Below are positions 17,483 to 26,186 of a DNA stretch of 64,000 bases, in pieces. How positions within the stretch are numbered: the first letter of the stretch is position 1; the number at the start of each line of letters is the position of its first letter. Origin of the DNA: DASTFP01 sp963744345. Its GTDB lineage: Bacteria > Verrucomicrobiota > Verrucomicrobiia > Chthoniobacterales > Terrimicrobiaceae. Location of the stretch: positions 62,001 to 126,000 of the forward strand of contig CAVUTD010000027.1 of assembly GCA_963744345.1 (NCBI GenBank). The letters run 5' to 3'. Below the pieces are notes generated by a model, which saw nothing but the letters and a program-made list of their open reading frames with translations, had not been told where the DNA came from and did no database searches. The translations under genes and the position numbers were made by a program.

Positions 17483-18409
17483 TCAAGTGATTCGAAACTC
17501 CGGAGGGGGTGTGGCCTCGAAAGCCAGCGATTGGCCGTCGACAGGGTGGCGAAATTGGAGCTTCCAGGCATGCAGCATGTGACGGGAAAAACTACCGCGG
17601 CGACCGTAGAGAAGGTCGCCGACGATGGGACACCCAATATGCTTCAGGTGAACTCGGATTTGATGTGTGCGGCCCGTCTGGGGACGGCATTCAAGAAGGC
17701 TCACTGTCTCTGCGAGACGAAGCACGCGATATTCCGTGACCGCTTGGCGTCCCTGACCGCGAAGACTAACCGCCATCTTTTTTCGATTGACCGGATGACG
17801 AGCCAGCGGTGCATCGATCACGCCACTGCGCGGCTGCGGAGTACCGCAAACGAGGGCCAGATAAATCTTGATAACTTCACGACCGGCGAATTGCCCGGCT
17901 AAGGAGCGATGAGCGCCATCCGTCTTTGCTACAACGAGACAGCCGCTTGTTTCCTTGTCCAGGCGATGGACAATACCAGGACGTTCAACGCCGCCGATGT
18001 TCGAAAGCCTTCCAAAACGGTGAAGCAAGCCGGAGACGAGCGTTCCAGTTCCATGCCCCGCCCCGGGATGAACGACTGTCCCTGCGGGCTTGTTTAGGAC
18101 TACGAGGAACTCGTCTTCAAATAAGATTTCCAACTGCATCTCCTGGGCGCGCGCGGATTCGCACGACGTCGGCAACGGTTCGCGCCAGAGGATATCGTCA
18201 CCAACCCGCACGATTTCCGATGCCTTGGTCAATGCTCCATTGAGAAGCACTTGCCCGGATTTGATTTGCGCTTGAATTCGCGACCGGGAAATCTCCGGCA
18301 GCAATTCGACCAGACAGCGATCTAGCCGCGCGCCATCCGCCGTTGCAGAGACGCTGAAGACGCGTGTTCGCGGATGAGGCGAGGGCGAATTCCTTTGCGA
18401 AAAAATCAT
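17483..18409 (-). CDS. RluA-family 23S rRNA pseudouridine synthase (RluD-like)
   Basis: An N-terminal S4 RNA-binding domain (RLDRCLVELLPEISRSRIQ, QVLLNGA) is followed by the synthase domain with HRLDKETSG carrying the catalytic Asp, then QTGRTHQIRVHLKHIGCPI and GDLLYG. This arrangement is that of RluD/RluC-type enzymes, which isomerise uridines in 23S rRNA. RluD is the closer match, judged from HPGAGHGTGTLVSGLLHRF, but the target site cannot be read from sequence. I start at ATG 18409; an in-frame TTG four codons upstream is possible. Confidence 0.9.
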   Translation of the reverse strand: MIFSQRNSPSPHPRTRVFSVSATADGARLDRCLVELLPEISRSRIQAQIKSGQVLLNGALTKASEIVRVGDDILWREPLPTSCESARAQEMQLEILFEDEFLVVLNKPAGTVVHPGAGHGTGTLVSGLLHRFGRLSNIGGVERPGIVHRLDKETSGCLVVAKTDGAHRSLAGQFAGREVIKIYLALVCGTPQPRSGVIDAPLARHPVNRKKMAVSLRGQGRQAVTEYRVLRLAETVSLLECRPQTGRTHQIRVHLKHIGCPIVGDLLYGRRGSFSRHMLHAWKLQFRHPVDGQSLAFEATPPPEFRIT

Positions 18410-18562
18410 GAGGATTGACAATAGTCCGATTCACTCATTCATCTCTTGAAGCAATGTTAAAAGAGGAAAGTTTCGGGCGGTCTCCCCACCGGGTCACAGA
18501 AGAGTAGCTCGGGGATGCAGAGGCTTGGCTCCATGATCGGAAAGGAGGGCCATCCCGAGTCA

Positions 18563-20435
18563 ATGGAAACAACTCGCGTCTCGCAACGCGAAGCGCAAGG
18601 CGCCACAGGCGAGGCAGCACTTCTGGAACTATGTCCGGCTTGCCACAGGTTAGTGGACCTCGCCGAACAAGCCCCTTTGCAACACGTCTCGCTGTCCGAC
18701 CTGTGGCGAGGTCTGGCAAGCCCCAAGGCAGTTCAACAATTATCGGCTGGTGGCGCTCCTGGGCGAAGGGGGGATGGGTTCGGTCTTCAAAGCCGTGGAT
18801 CTTAATCTCAAGCGTGAAGTCGCGCTGAAAATCCTTAAGAAGGAGTTTAGCTCCAATGAGGCGGAGCGCGCCAAGCTTGAAGAAGAGGCGCGCATCACCG
18901 CGTCAATCAACCACCCCCATGTGGTCAAAGTGTTTTCGTTTGGGGAAGACCATGGCCAGTTCTATCTGGCCATGGAGTTGGCCGAAAAAGGCTCTTTGGA
19001 TGATCTCATGGAGATTCAGCAACGTGTGGCCGAGATTCAGGTGCTCAAGATCGGTATTCAGATCGCCGAAGGACTCGACGCCGCCCTCGAACGCAACCTT
19101 ATTCACCGGGACATCAAACCAGGCAACATCCTCTTTGCGGACCCGCACACCGCCAAGCTCGTGGATTTCGGTCTCGCTATCTTAATGGATGAGGCTGCCT
19201 CTGCGCGCGGCGAAATCTGGGGCACCCCCTATTACATCGCGCCGGAAAAGCTGAATAATCAACCCGAGGACTTTCGCAGCGACATCTATAGCCTTGGCGG
19301 AACTCTGTTCCACGCGCTGGCTGGAAGACCTCCCTATGATGCGGCAGCGGCCTCAACGGTGGCTCTCAAGCAGCTCATGAGCCAGTCGGTGAGCATACAG
19401 TCGTTTGCGCCGAACGTTTCCTGCGAGACGGCCTATGTCATCAATCGCATGCTCGCAAAAGATCCTGAAAAGAGATACGCATCTTATGCGGATCTCATCG
19501 AGCACCTCTCCTACGCTCGTAACAAGCTGCTCTCCCGCGAGCGCCGGCCACAAAAGCCTAGGGAACGGATCATCCTGGAATCACAAACCTCGCGGAACCT
19601 CATAGGACTTCTCAGCCTTGGGCTCTTGCTGCTCCTCATCGTTGCTTGCGCGGTGATTTTTTTCTCCCTGGGGAGATCCTCCGACCCTGCAGCGCAGCCC
19701 GGGCTGCCGGCCGCCTCTTCTGCCAGTGCTTCCGGCCATTCTGAGGAACTGTTCCTGCAAGCTGTGCGAAGGCTTGCGGCTCGGGAAACCGGCCAGGCCC
19801 TCGCCGACTTTGAACGCCTCGCAGCCTCCCCTAACCTGACACAGCCTCTGCGGACTTGGATTCGCATGAACAAGGGCCTGACAAGTTTGGTGGCTGGTGA
19901 CCTCGAGGAGGCTACACGGCGCTTTGGCGAAATCGAGCGCGAGTTTAACGAGTTGCTCGGAAACGACTCGCTCGGAGACGAAGACCGGCGCCTGGCCAGT
20001 TTTGCCGTCGGGGCGAGCAAACAACTGTCCGCACCCCATAAAACAATTCCTGCAGCGATCACCCACCTCTATTCAAACGCAAACTTCGAGGCGTTCGGCC
20101 TCTTCTGTTTCGCGCTCTACAACTGGGAAATTGGCGCCTTCGAGGAAGCCGGTGCGATTCTTCGCCATTTTCTCCAGGCGAATATCGCGCCACCTGACAG
20201 TTGGATTGAAGAATATATGCCGCTCGGCGAAAAGTACGCTTTTGATTGCTCTACGGTTACATGGATCGAAGAGCGCCTTCCGAAAAACGTGATTGATGTT
20301 GAGTCAGCACGCTTTCTTCTCGGAAGAGTACAATTGGATCGGCGATCTCTGCGGATTGGCGGACGAGCCAAAGAGCGGCTGAAGGAGATCGAGCAGCACT
20401 TGCGGGCCAAAAGCGGCGATCTGCAAAGCCCCTGA
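18563..20435 (+). CDS. Transmembrane Ser/Thr protein kinase with N-terminal zinc ribbon, frameshift near the N terminus
   Basis: The kinase domain is complete: GEGGMGSVFKAV glycine loop, the lysine in VALKILKK, HRDIKPGN, VDFG and YIAPEKL. After it comes one membrane span (LLSLGLLLLLIVACAVIFF) and a helical C-terminal part of about 240 residues, probably outside the membrane and TPR-like. In the kinase frame the region upstream reads CPTCGEVWQAPRQFNNYRLV but meets a TAG at 18651. The adjacent frame carries CPACHRLVDLAEQAPLQHVS. One surplus base at about 18691 would join the two into a four-cysteine zinc ribbon (CPAC...CPTC), a layout seen on kinases of this type. A start at 18563 (AGGAGG 14 bases ahead) is my estimate; if the frame is read literally, translation would begin at GTG 18750. 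It is followed after 54 bases by the ClpX-like gene. Confidence 0.88.
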
Positions 20436-20489
20436 GGTCGGTGTCTCCTCGTGATCCGTTTCATCCTTCCTCTTGCGGGAGAGTCGGCG

Positions 20490-22061
20490 ATGGCGGATAA
20501 ACAAAAGATGAGCGAGCCTAATCTGCCCACGCCCGAGCAGTTGCAGCAACGCCTGCAGGAATTTCTTCGCGCAAGCTTTTCAGCGCCCGCACCGGCACAA
20601 GCCGCTCCCGCAGAAACCGCCGAGGAGCCGGAGCAAAAGCATCACCCTGTCTTCGAGTTTGAGCTCACTCCCCGGGAAATCAAACGTCACCTCGACCGCT
20701 TTGTCATCCAGCAGGACGAAGCCAAGAAGGCGCTCAGCATCGCCGTTTGCGATCATTATCATCACGCGCAGTATTTGGCCAAGCTCCCACCGGAAGAGGC
20801 GAACAAGGTTGAATATGCGAAACAAAACGTGGTCCTCATCGGTCCGACAGGAGTTGGTAAGACTTACCTCGTCAAGCACATCGCGGATCTCGTGGGCGTT
20901 CCCTTTGTGAAGGCGGACGCGACAAAGTTCAGTGAAACAGGGTACGTCGGCGGTGACGTCGAGGACCTCGTTCGCGAGCTTGTTCATAAGGCTGATGGCG
21001 ACATTGCCCTGGCCCAGTATGGGATCATTTACATTGACGAAATTGATAAAATCGCGAGCTCAGCGGAGATGATCGGTCGCGATGTGAGCGGCCGCGGCGT
21101 GCAAACCGCGTTGCTGAAGCTCATGGAGGAGACCGAAGTGCCTTTGAGAAGCGGCAATGATCTCCAATCCCAGCTTCAAGCCGCCCTCGAGTTTCAAAGA
21201 AAGGGAAAAGTCACGCGCGAATCCATCAATACACGGCACATCCTTTTCATTGTTTCAGGAGCGTTCGATAAGCTCGCAGTGCGCGTCGCCAGCCGCATCC
21301 GGCACGCGCAAATCGGTTTTGGTGCAAAGCCACGGCAAATTTCAGAGGATGCCGATCTCTTGCGGCAGGCGGAGAGCCGAGACTTCGTGGAATATGGGTT
21401 GGAGCCAGAGTTTATCGGCCGACTTCCGGTGCGAGTGGTTTGTAACCCTCTCTCGACCAATGATCTCTTTGAGATTCTGAAGCGCTCCGAGGGCAGCATT
21501 ATCCGCCAGTACGAGCGATCTTTCCGGGCCTATGGCGTCGAGGTTTTTTTCGAAGACGAAGCTTTGCGCGAAATCGCCGCTCGGGCGGCACAGGAGGCGA
21601 CTGGTGCGCGAGGCCTTCTCACGGTTTGCGAGCGAATTTTCCGCGATTTCAAGTTCGAGCTGCCTGGGTCTGGCGTCACCTCCTTTACGGTCACATCAAG
21701 CCTGATTGCGCATCCGGCGGAAGCTCTGGCCGATCTGCTTCTGGCGGGCCATGCCGAACGCGAAAAAGCCCAGCGGGCCATCGTCGCGGAATTTGCCGAA
21801 CGGTTCTCAAGCGAACACGGAGTCAAAATTTCCTTCGAGAGCGACGCCGTTGACCGTATGCTTTCGAAGGCCGCGGAGGAAAATATCGGCGTGCGCGAAT
21901 TTTGCGAACGCTCCTTCAAGGATTACCAATTCGGGCTCACACTGATTAAGCGAAATAACGGCAGAATCGAATTTTCCATTCCTGCCCGAGCAGTGGAACA
22001 TCCAGACAGTGTGCTCAGCGAATGGGTTGTTGCCTCTTATCGCGACGCACCTGAAGTCTAA
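20490..22061 (+). CDS. ClpX-like AAA+ ATPase with duplicated C-terminal small domain
   Basis: From ATG 20490 (GGGAGAG just upstream) the protein has 523 residues; ClpX usually has about 420. It lacks the N-terminal four-cysteine zinc domain of ClpX and has an Ala/Pro/Glu-rich N-terminal segment instead. The AAA+ core is intact: Walker A GPTGVGKT (118-125), pore loop GYVG (151-154), Walker B IIYIDEID (179-186), arginine finger in FIGRLP, and sensor 2 in TGARG (371-375). AQIGFGA around 274-280 matches the IGF loop with which ClpX docks on ClpP, so a partner protease is possible, although none is in the window. A second, degenerate copy of the sensor-2 small domain follows at about 443-485. It lies between the kinase and the cyclase-like gene. 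Confidence 0.85.
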   Translation: MADKQKMSEPNLPTPEQLQQRLQEFLRASFSAPAPAQAAPAETAEEPEQKHHPVFEFELTPREIKRHLDRFVIQQDEAKKALSIAVCDHYHHAQYLAKLPPEEANKVEYAKQNVVLIGPTGVGKTYLVKHIADLVGVPFVKADATKFSETGYVGGDVEDLVRELVHKADGDIALAQYGIIYIDEIDKIASSAEMIGRDVSGRGVQTALLKLMEETEVPLRSGNDLQSQLQAALEFQRKGKVTRESINTRHILFIVSGAFDKLAVRVASRIRHAQIGFGAKPRQISEDADLLRQAESRDFVEYGLEPEFIGRLPVRVVCNPLSTNDLFEILKRSEGSIIRQYERSFRAYGVEVFFEDEALREIAARAAQEATGARGLLTVCERIFRDFKFELPGSGVTSFTVTSSLIAHPAEALADLLLAGHAEREKAQRAIVAEFAERFSSEHGVKISFESDAVDRMLSKAAEENIGVREFCERSFKDYQFGLTLIKRNNGRIEFSIPARAVEHPDSVLSEWVVASYRDAPEV

Positions 22062-22186
22062 TCCCACCAAAGATCCTGGTCCGGTTGAAACAAATTCGTG
22101 AAAAGCACGCCTTTCTTTTCCTGGATGCTGCCTCTCGTGCTCCAAGCGATGGAAGGAGATCTTGAGAGGCAGATGAGACAGTCGTC

Positions 22187-23455
22187 ATGAGATATATCAA
22201 GGCTGCTGTTTTCATTGGCACGATCAGCGCCGTCATCTCGATCATTCTGTTTGCCACAGGCTGGATTTCGACGACTCCGGACATCCTTCTCCGGGAGAGG
22301 ATCTACCAAATGCCAAATGCCTTGACGGTTCCGAGTCGCATTCACCTGCTGGCTATGGTCGTGCTGGCGTTCGCAGCCGCGTGGACAACAGTGGATATCG
22401 CGCGGCCGGTTCTCAAGGCTGTGGTGAGTATCGTAGCTATTTTGTTATTGATCACAGGTTCCTGGACCCTGGCGCTCTATGATATTTTCTACTCTCCATT
22501 CCCCGGTGCGTTTGCCATCGCAGCCAGCTCCTTGATCGGACTGGCATATGGCCGTAGTGGAAGCGGCTCACGAAAAAAGCACATGGAGCGCTTTTTCGGC
22601 CAGAGAGTGTCGCGCAACGCCTTCAATCGTCTGGTGAATTCGGATGTTTCGCTGGAGTTTCCTGGAACTCTTGAGGAAGGCACCGTCATGGTCTGTGAGG
22701 TTCAGAACCACAAGGAACTCATGGAGTTGCTTGCTCCTGAGCAATACGCCGCGATGACGAACCTCTACCTTCAACTTGCCTCCGACTATCTCGTGGAGGT
22801 GGGCGGCTACCTTGACGAATGCACTGGCGAGAGTCTCCGTGTAGTTTTCGGCGCTCCGCTTGCTGATGAGAAGCATGCTTCGCGCGCCTGCCGCGCCTCC
22901 ATCGATCTGCTTTCCCGCCTCGATAATTTGAATCGCGAATGCGATGCAACTTGGCAGCGGCGGTTTGATTTCCGGATCGGCATTAATTCTGGGGAAATGA
23001 TTGGCGCAAAGTATGGGGGTTCGCGACTCGCCAGCTTCAGCGTGGCTGGCCCCGCGGTGGAATTTGCTCGCAGGCTTTGCGCCGCCTGCGCTACCTACGG
23101 TTGCCGCATCCTTGTCGGTCCGGAAACCTTTGAGCAGGCTGCGGAAACCTTCGAAGCCAGGCCCATTGAGGTGCTCAAAGCGATGGGGGAACGCCGCCGC
23201 ATCGAACTCTATGAAATTCTCGCGCCCAAGCATGACCTCTCTCCTGAAAGGGAGCGTAGCCGCGACCACTTCTGGCGAGGAGTCATTTACTTTCGCGAAA
23301 AACAGTGGGAGAAAGCGGCCCAAGAGTTCGCGAACGCACGGATCACCGGAATACCTGACGCCGCGCTCGATTTTTACATCCAGCGCGTCGAACGCAGTCG
23401 CCGGGGGGAAGAGGATGTGACGAAGGAGCAAATGGCGCTCTTTGGCGCGTCATAA
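22187..23455 (+). CDS. Membrane protein with degenerate adenylate/guanylate cyclase domain
   Basis: Three hydrophobic segments (about 4-24, 53-72, 78-98) and possibly a fourth (108-121) are followed by a class III nucleotide-cyclase homology domain at about 160-335, then a helical TPR-like tail. The fold markers are present (GGYLDE...VVFGAP, RIGINSGEMIGA, ARRL). The usual first metal Asp is Glu171 (VMVCEVQNH), the second is Glu215 (CTGES where GD is usual), and the transition-state Asn of VNxAAR is replaced (VEFARRL). It is therefore probably catalytically dead and may bind a nucleotide or act as a scaffold. It lies 125 bases after the ClpX-like gene and 37 bases before recR. Confidence 0.82.
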   Translation: MRYIKAAVFIGTISAVISIILFATGWISTTPDILLRERIYQMPNALTVPSRIHLLAMVVLAFAAAWTTVDIARPVLKAVVSIVAILLLITGSWTLALYDIFYSPFPGAFAIAASSLIGLAYGRSGSGSRKKHMERFFGQRVSRNAFNRLVNSDVSLEFPGTLEEGTVMVCEVQNHKELMELLAPEQYAAMTNLYLQLASDYLVEVGGYLDECTGESLRVVFGAPLADEKHASRACRASIDLLSRLDNLNRECDATWQRRFDFRIGINSGEMIGAKYGGSRLASFSVAGPAVEFARRLCAACATYGCRILVGPETFEQAAETFEARPIEVLKAMGERRRIELYEILAPKHDLSPERERSRDHFWRGVIYFREKQWEKAAQEFANARITGIPDAALDFYIQRVERSRRGEEDVTKEQMALFGAS

Positions 23456-23492
23456 CAAGTGCCGCAAACTTTCAGGTAGCCATGCGGCTTAG

Positions 23493-24104
23493 ATGAGGTC
23501 TGTCGACTATCCCGAGCCATTTCGTCAACTCGCTCGCGAGCTACGGCGCCTGCCTGGTATCGGGCCTCGCACCGCCGAACGGATCGCCCTTTGGTTGGTC
23601 TCCTCGAAGGATGCCCGGCCGCTCGATCTTGCGGCCTCTCTCGGCAGCGCGTCGAATAATCTTCGCTCGTGTAAGACCTGCGGGTTCTTCGCAACGGAGG
23701 AACTCTGCGAAATTTGCTGTGACGAAGAGCGAGTAGGCAGAGAAATCTGCGTTGTTGAGCAGGCTACCGACATCCTCCCGCTCGAGCGTACCGGCTCTTT
23801 TCAAGGCCGATATCATGTCCTCGGCGGCCGTCTAGCACCTCTGGATCACATCGGTCCCGATCAGCTTCGCATCAAGGAGCTGCTCGCCAGAGTGCAAGTC
23901 GAGGCGCCCTCGGAGATTATTCTAGCTCTCAGCGCGGACGTGGAAGGCGAAGCCACGACAAATTACCTTGCGGAACTCCTCGCGCCGATCAGCACATCCG
24001 TCACTCGCATCGCCCATGGCTTGCCCGCCGGCGGCGGACTCGAGCAGGCCGACCCTTTGACACTTCAACGGGCACTCGCCGGACGCAACCCGTTGAAGGT
24101 TTGA
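23493..24104 (+). CDS. recR: Recombination mediator protein RecR
   Basis: RecR works with RecO (and RecF) to load RecA on SSB-coated single-stranded DNA. The N-terminal helix-hairpin-helix RRLPGIGPRTAERIA, the four-cysteine zinc finger (CKTC and CEIC at about 60-75) and the Toprim region (ICVVEQATDILPLERTGSFQGRYHVLGG) are all recognisable. Length of 203 residues is standard. Unlike many genomes it is not next to dnaX-ebfC, which lie about 14 kb away on the opposite strand. Confidence 0.96.
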   Translation: MRSVDYPEPFRQLARELRRLPGIGPRTAERIALWLVSSKDARPLDLAASLGSASNNLRSCKTCGFFATEELCEICCDEERVGREICVVEQATDILPLERTGSFQGRYHVLGGRLAPLDHIGPDQLRIKELLARVQVEAPSEIILALSADVEGEATTNYLAELLAPISTSVTRIAHGLPAGGGLEQADPLTLQRALAGRNPLKV

Positions 24105-24136
24105 CAGGCACTCTCCCAACCTCGATGCTCTCGGCT

Positions 24137-25030
24137 ATGACCAAGCCGAAGATTGATCCGGCGCTTCATCAGGCGAAAAAGCCGGACTGGATCAAAGTTC
24201 GACTGCCGTCGAATCCCGTCTTTTTTTCGACCAAGGCGCTCATCTCCGATCTTCGCCTGCATACGGTGTGCGAAAGCGCGCAATGCCCCAACCGGTGGGA
24301 ATGTTGGAGCCAGGGCACAGCGACCTTCATGATCGCCGGGGACCGCTGTACGCGCGCCTGCGGTTTCTGCGCGGTCTCAACCGCAAAGCCGTTCGCCCTT
24401 GAGGCAGATGAACCCCAGCGTGTCGCGGAAGCGGTGGGTAGGTTGAGACTGAAGCACGTCGTCATCACTGCTGTTGCCCGTGATGATCTTGAGGACGGCG
24501 GCGCGCAACACTTTGCCGATACCATCACCGCCATCCGGACCATGAACTCGAACATCATCATCGAGGTCCTCACGCCGGACTTCAATGGTAAGGAGCTGGC
24601 GTTGCGTTCAGTCCTCGAGGCACGTCCGCATATCTTCAACCACAATCTCGAAACGGTCGAACGCCTCACGCCCTATGTCCGATCCCGGGCCAAGTATTGT
24701 CTCTCCCTTGAGGTGCTTCGCGCGGCAAAGCGCGTCGCTCCCGATGTCGTCACCAAAAGCGGCCTGATGCTGGGTTTGGGTGAGAAGGAGAACGAACTCT
24801 TCGAAGCCATGGACGACTTGCGGACTGCAGATGTTCAGGTCCTCACCCTTGGCCAATACCTTCGCCCAAGCCCGCAACACTTGCCTGTGGTCGAGTATAT
24901 CCGCCCCGACACTTTCTCGCTCTACGGCGAAATCGCGCGGCGAAAGGGCTTCGACTTCGTCGCGAGCGGCCCGCTCGTTCGCAGTTCGTACCACGCAGCG
25001 GATTTTAATCCAGTCCGCCGTCAGGATTAG
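24137..25030 (+). CDS. lipA: Lipoyl synthase
   Basis: Radical-SAM enzyme inserting two sulfurs into protein-bound octanoyl groups. Both iron-sulfur sites are visible: the auxiliary cluster motif CESAQCPNRWEC and the radical SAM motif CTRACGFC, plus NHNLETVERLTPYVR and the C-terminal RSSYHA with the serine ligand. Translation probably begins at ATG 24137 (MTKPKIDPAL); ATG 24125 and TTG 24101 are in-frame alternatives. rlmH follows after 8 bases. The lipB and pyruvate dehydrogenase genes are not here. Confidence 0.96.
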   Translation: MTKPKIDPALHQAKKPDWIKVRLPSNPVFFSTKALISDLRLHTVCESAQCPNRWECWSQGTATFMIAGDRCTRACGFCAVSTAKPFALEADEPQRVAEAVGRLRLKHVVITAVARDDLEDGGAQHFADTITAIRTMNSNIIIEVLTPDFNGKELALRSVLEARPHIFNHNLETVERLTPYVRSRAKYCLSLEVLRAAKRVAPDVVTKSGLMLGLGEKENELFEAMDDLRTADVQVLTLGQYLRPSPQHLPVVEYIRPDTFSLYGEIARRKGFDFVASGPLVRSSYHAADFNPVRRQD

Positions 25031-25038
25031 TCGCGCCC

Positions 25039-25479
25039 TTGCGCTGGTGGATCGTTGCAGTTGGCAAGCCGCGACTGGCATACGCGCGGGCCGGTGTCGC
25101 CGAATACCTGGCGCGCTTAAGGTGCTTCTCCACCGTAGACACTGCGCATGTCAAACCCTCCGATCCGCTCCGCGAAGGCAGCCAGCTGCTTAGTCGCAGC
25201 GAAGGTTGCTTTCGCGTCGTCCTCGATGAACGTGGGAAAAAGTTGACCAGCCGCGCTCTCGCTGAAGAGATGAAACGCATCGAGGGAAATCCACGAAAAA
25301 CGTGTGCGCTCCTGGTTGGCGGGGCAAATGGGCTTTCCCAGCGCGTGCGAGAGTCCGCCGACTTTCTCTGGTCGTTGAGCCCGCTCACCCTCCAGCACGA
25401 AATGGCCCTTGTCCTCGCGCTTGAGCAAATCTATCGCGCGCACACCATCCTGACGGGCATCCCGTACCACCGGGATTGA
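25039..25479 (+). CDS. rlmH: 23S rRNA (pseudouridine-1915-N3)-methyltransferase
   Basis: SPOUT methyltransferase acting on helix 69 of 23S rRNA in assembled ribosomes. RVVLDERGKKLTS, CALLVGGANGLS and the knot C terminus LQHEMALVLALEQIYRAHTIL...PYHRD are diagnostic. The start is TTG 25039, since MRWWIVAVGKPR aligns with the family N terminus. It is 146 residues, slightly shorter than E. coli RlmH. It sits 8 bases after lipA and is probably co-transcribed. Confidence 0.95.
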   Translation: MRWWIVAVGKPRLAYARAGVAEYLARLRCFSTVDTAHVKPSDPLREGSQLLSRSEGCFRVVLDERGKKLTSRALAEEMKRIEGNPRKTCALLVGGANGLSQRVRESADFLWSLSPLTLQHEMALVLALEQIYRAHTILTGIPYHRD

Positions 25480-25674
25480 TGAAGGTGGTGATTTGCCGGC
25501 GAGACGGTCGAGCCATTCCCAATCCCCCTGCGATTCCCCGGAACCGACCGCCACAACCACACGGCCGGAGGCCCCTTCGGAAACGCCAATAACCCATTCC
25601 GTCCCGTGGAGTGGAAGCTGGTCCGCCCGAAAATCGCCTTGGTGCTGGGGCCATGATGGCGCCTTCCGTTAATT

Positions 25675-25685
25675 AGAATAATTCT
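25675..25685. promoter_or_regulatory. Candidate Fur/PerR-type operator
   Basis: A perfect 5-1-5 inverted repeat, AGAAT-A-ATTCT, in a locally A/T-rich patch (25671-25690) that ends 35 bases before the ATG of the Fur-family gene. Its shape resembles the 7-1-7 boxes of Fur/PerR proteins, with the outer positions only partly symmetric. It would suit autoregulation of the fur-suf transcript. Confidence 0.5.
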
Positions 25686-25720
25686 TGCTTTAGGTTTGCT
25701 CCCAAGTAGGTTGGGGTGAA

Positions 25721-26152
25721 ATGAAACCGAAGGCGTTGGGAAGCTTGGGCTACGAAGAGACGATTAGCCACAACGGTCATCGTCTCACGCCGCAGCGCCG
25801 AGAGGTATACGAGGTGCTGCTTGCCGAGCGCGACCATCCGACGGCTACCGTGGTCTTCCTGCGGGCAAAGCAGCGCATGCCCTCGATCTCGCTGGCGACC
25901 GTTTACAATTGCCTGGAGACGCTTGTGGAGTGCGGCCTGGCCAAACAAGTGAATGTAGAACGAGACGCGACGCGATATTGCCCGAATCTGTCTGAACACG
26001 GGCATTTCATGTGTGAGCGGTGCGGCAAGGTCTTTGATGTTCCGCTCAATTCCAACCGACGCGTGGAGGGGACGTGGGATTTGCCTTCGGGTTTCACCAT
26101 CACCCACAGCGACATCACCCTGCGTGGAGCCTGCGCAGACTGCAACCAATGA
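25721..26152 (+). CDS. Fur-family metal-dependent regulator
   Basis: A 143-residue winged-helix repressor: RLTPQRREVYEVL, recognition helix SLATVYNCLETL, then the dimerisation domain with structural zinc cysteines CERC and CADC. Regulatory-site ligands of the PerR/Fur type appear kept (His in DHPTA, EHGHFMC with two His, and Asp in VFDV). The acidic residue usual in RF-D/E is a Cys here (RYCPN). It stands 34 bases ahead of sufC, forming a fur-sufC-sufB-sufD unit. That makes it a likely regulator of iron-sulfur assembly, responding to iron or peroxide; which of these cannot be told from sequence. Confidence 0.88.
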   Translation: MKPKALGSLGYEETISHNGHRLTPQRREVYEVLLAERDHPTATVVFLRAKQRMPSISLATVYNCLETLVECGLAKQVNVERDATRYCPNLSEHGHFMCERCGKVFDVPLNSNRRVEGTWDLPSGFTITHSDITLRGACADCNQ

Positions 26153-26186
26153 ACTTGGACAACCGAATTTCTTCTTCCGAAATTTT

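Noticed and set aside
25480..25674. Protein-like minus-strand frame between rlmH and the Fur gene
   Set aside because: Reads fairly well for about 60 codons but has no start, no motif, and continues only as antisense to rlmH.
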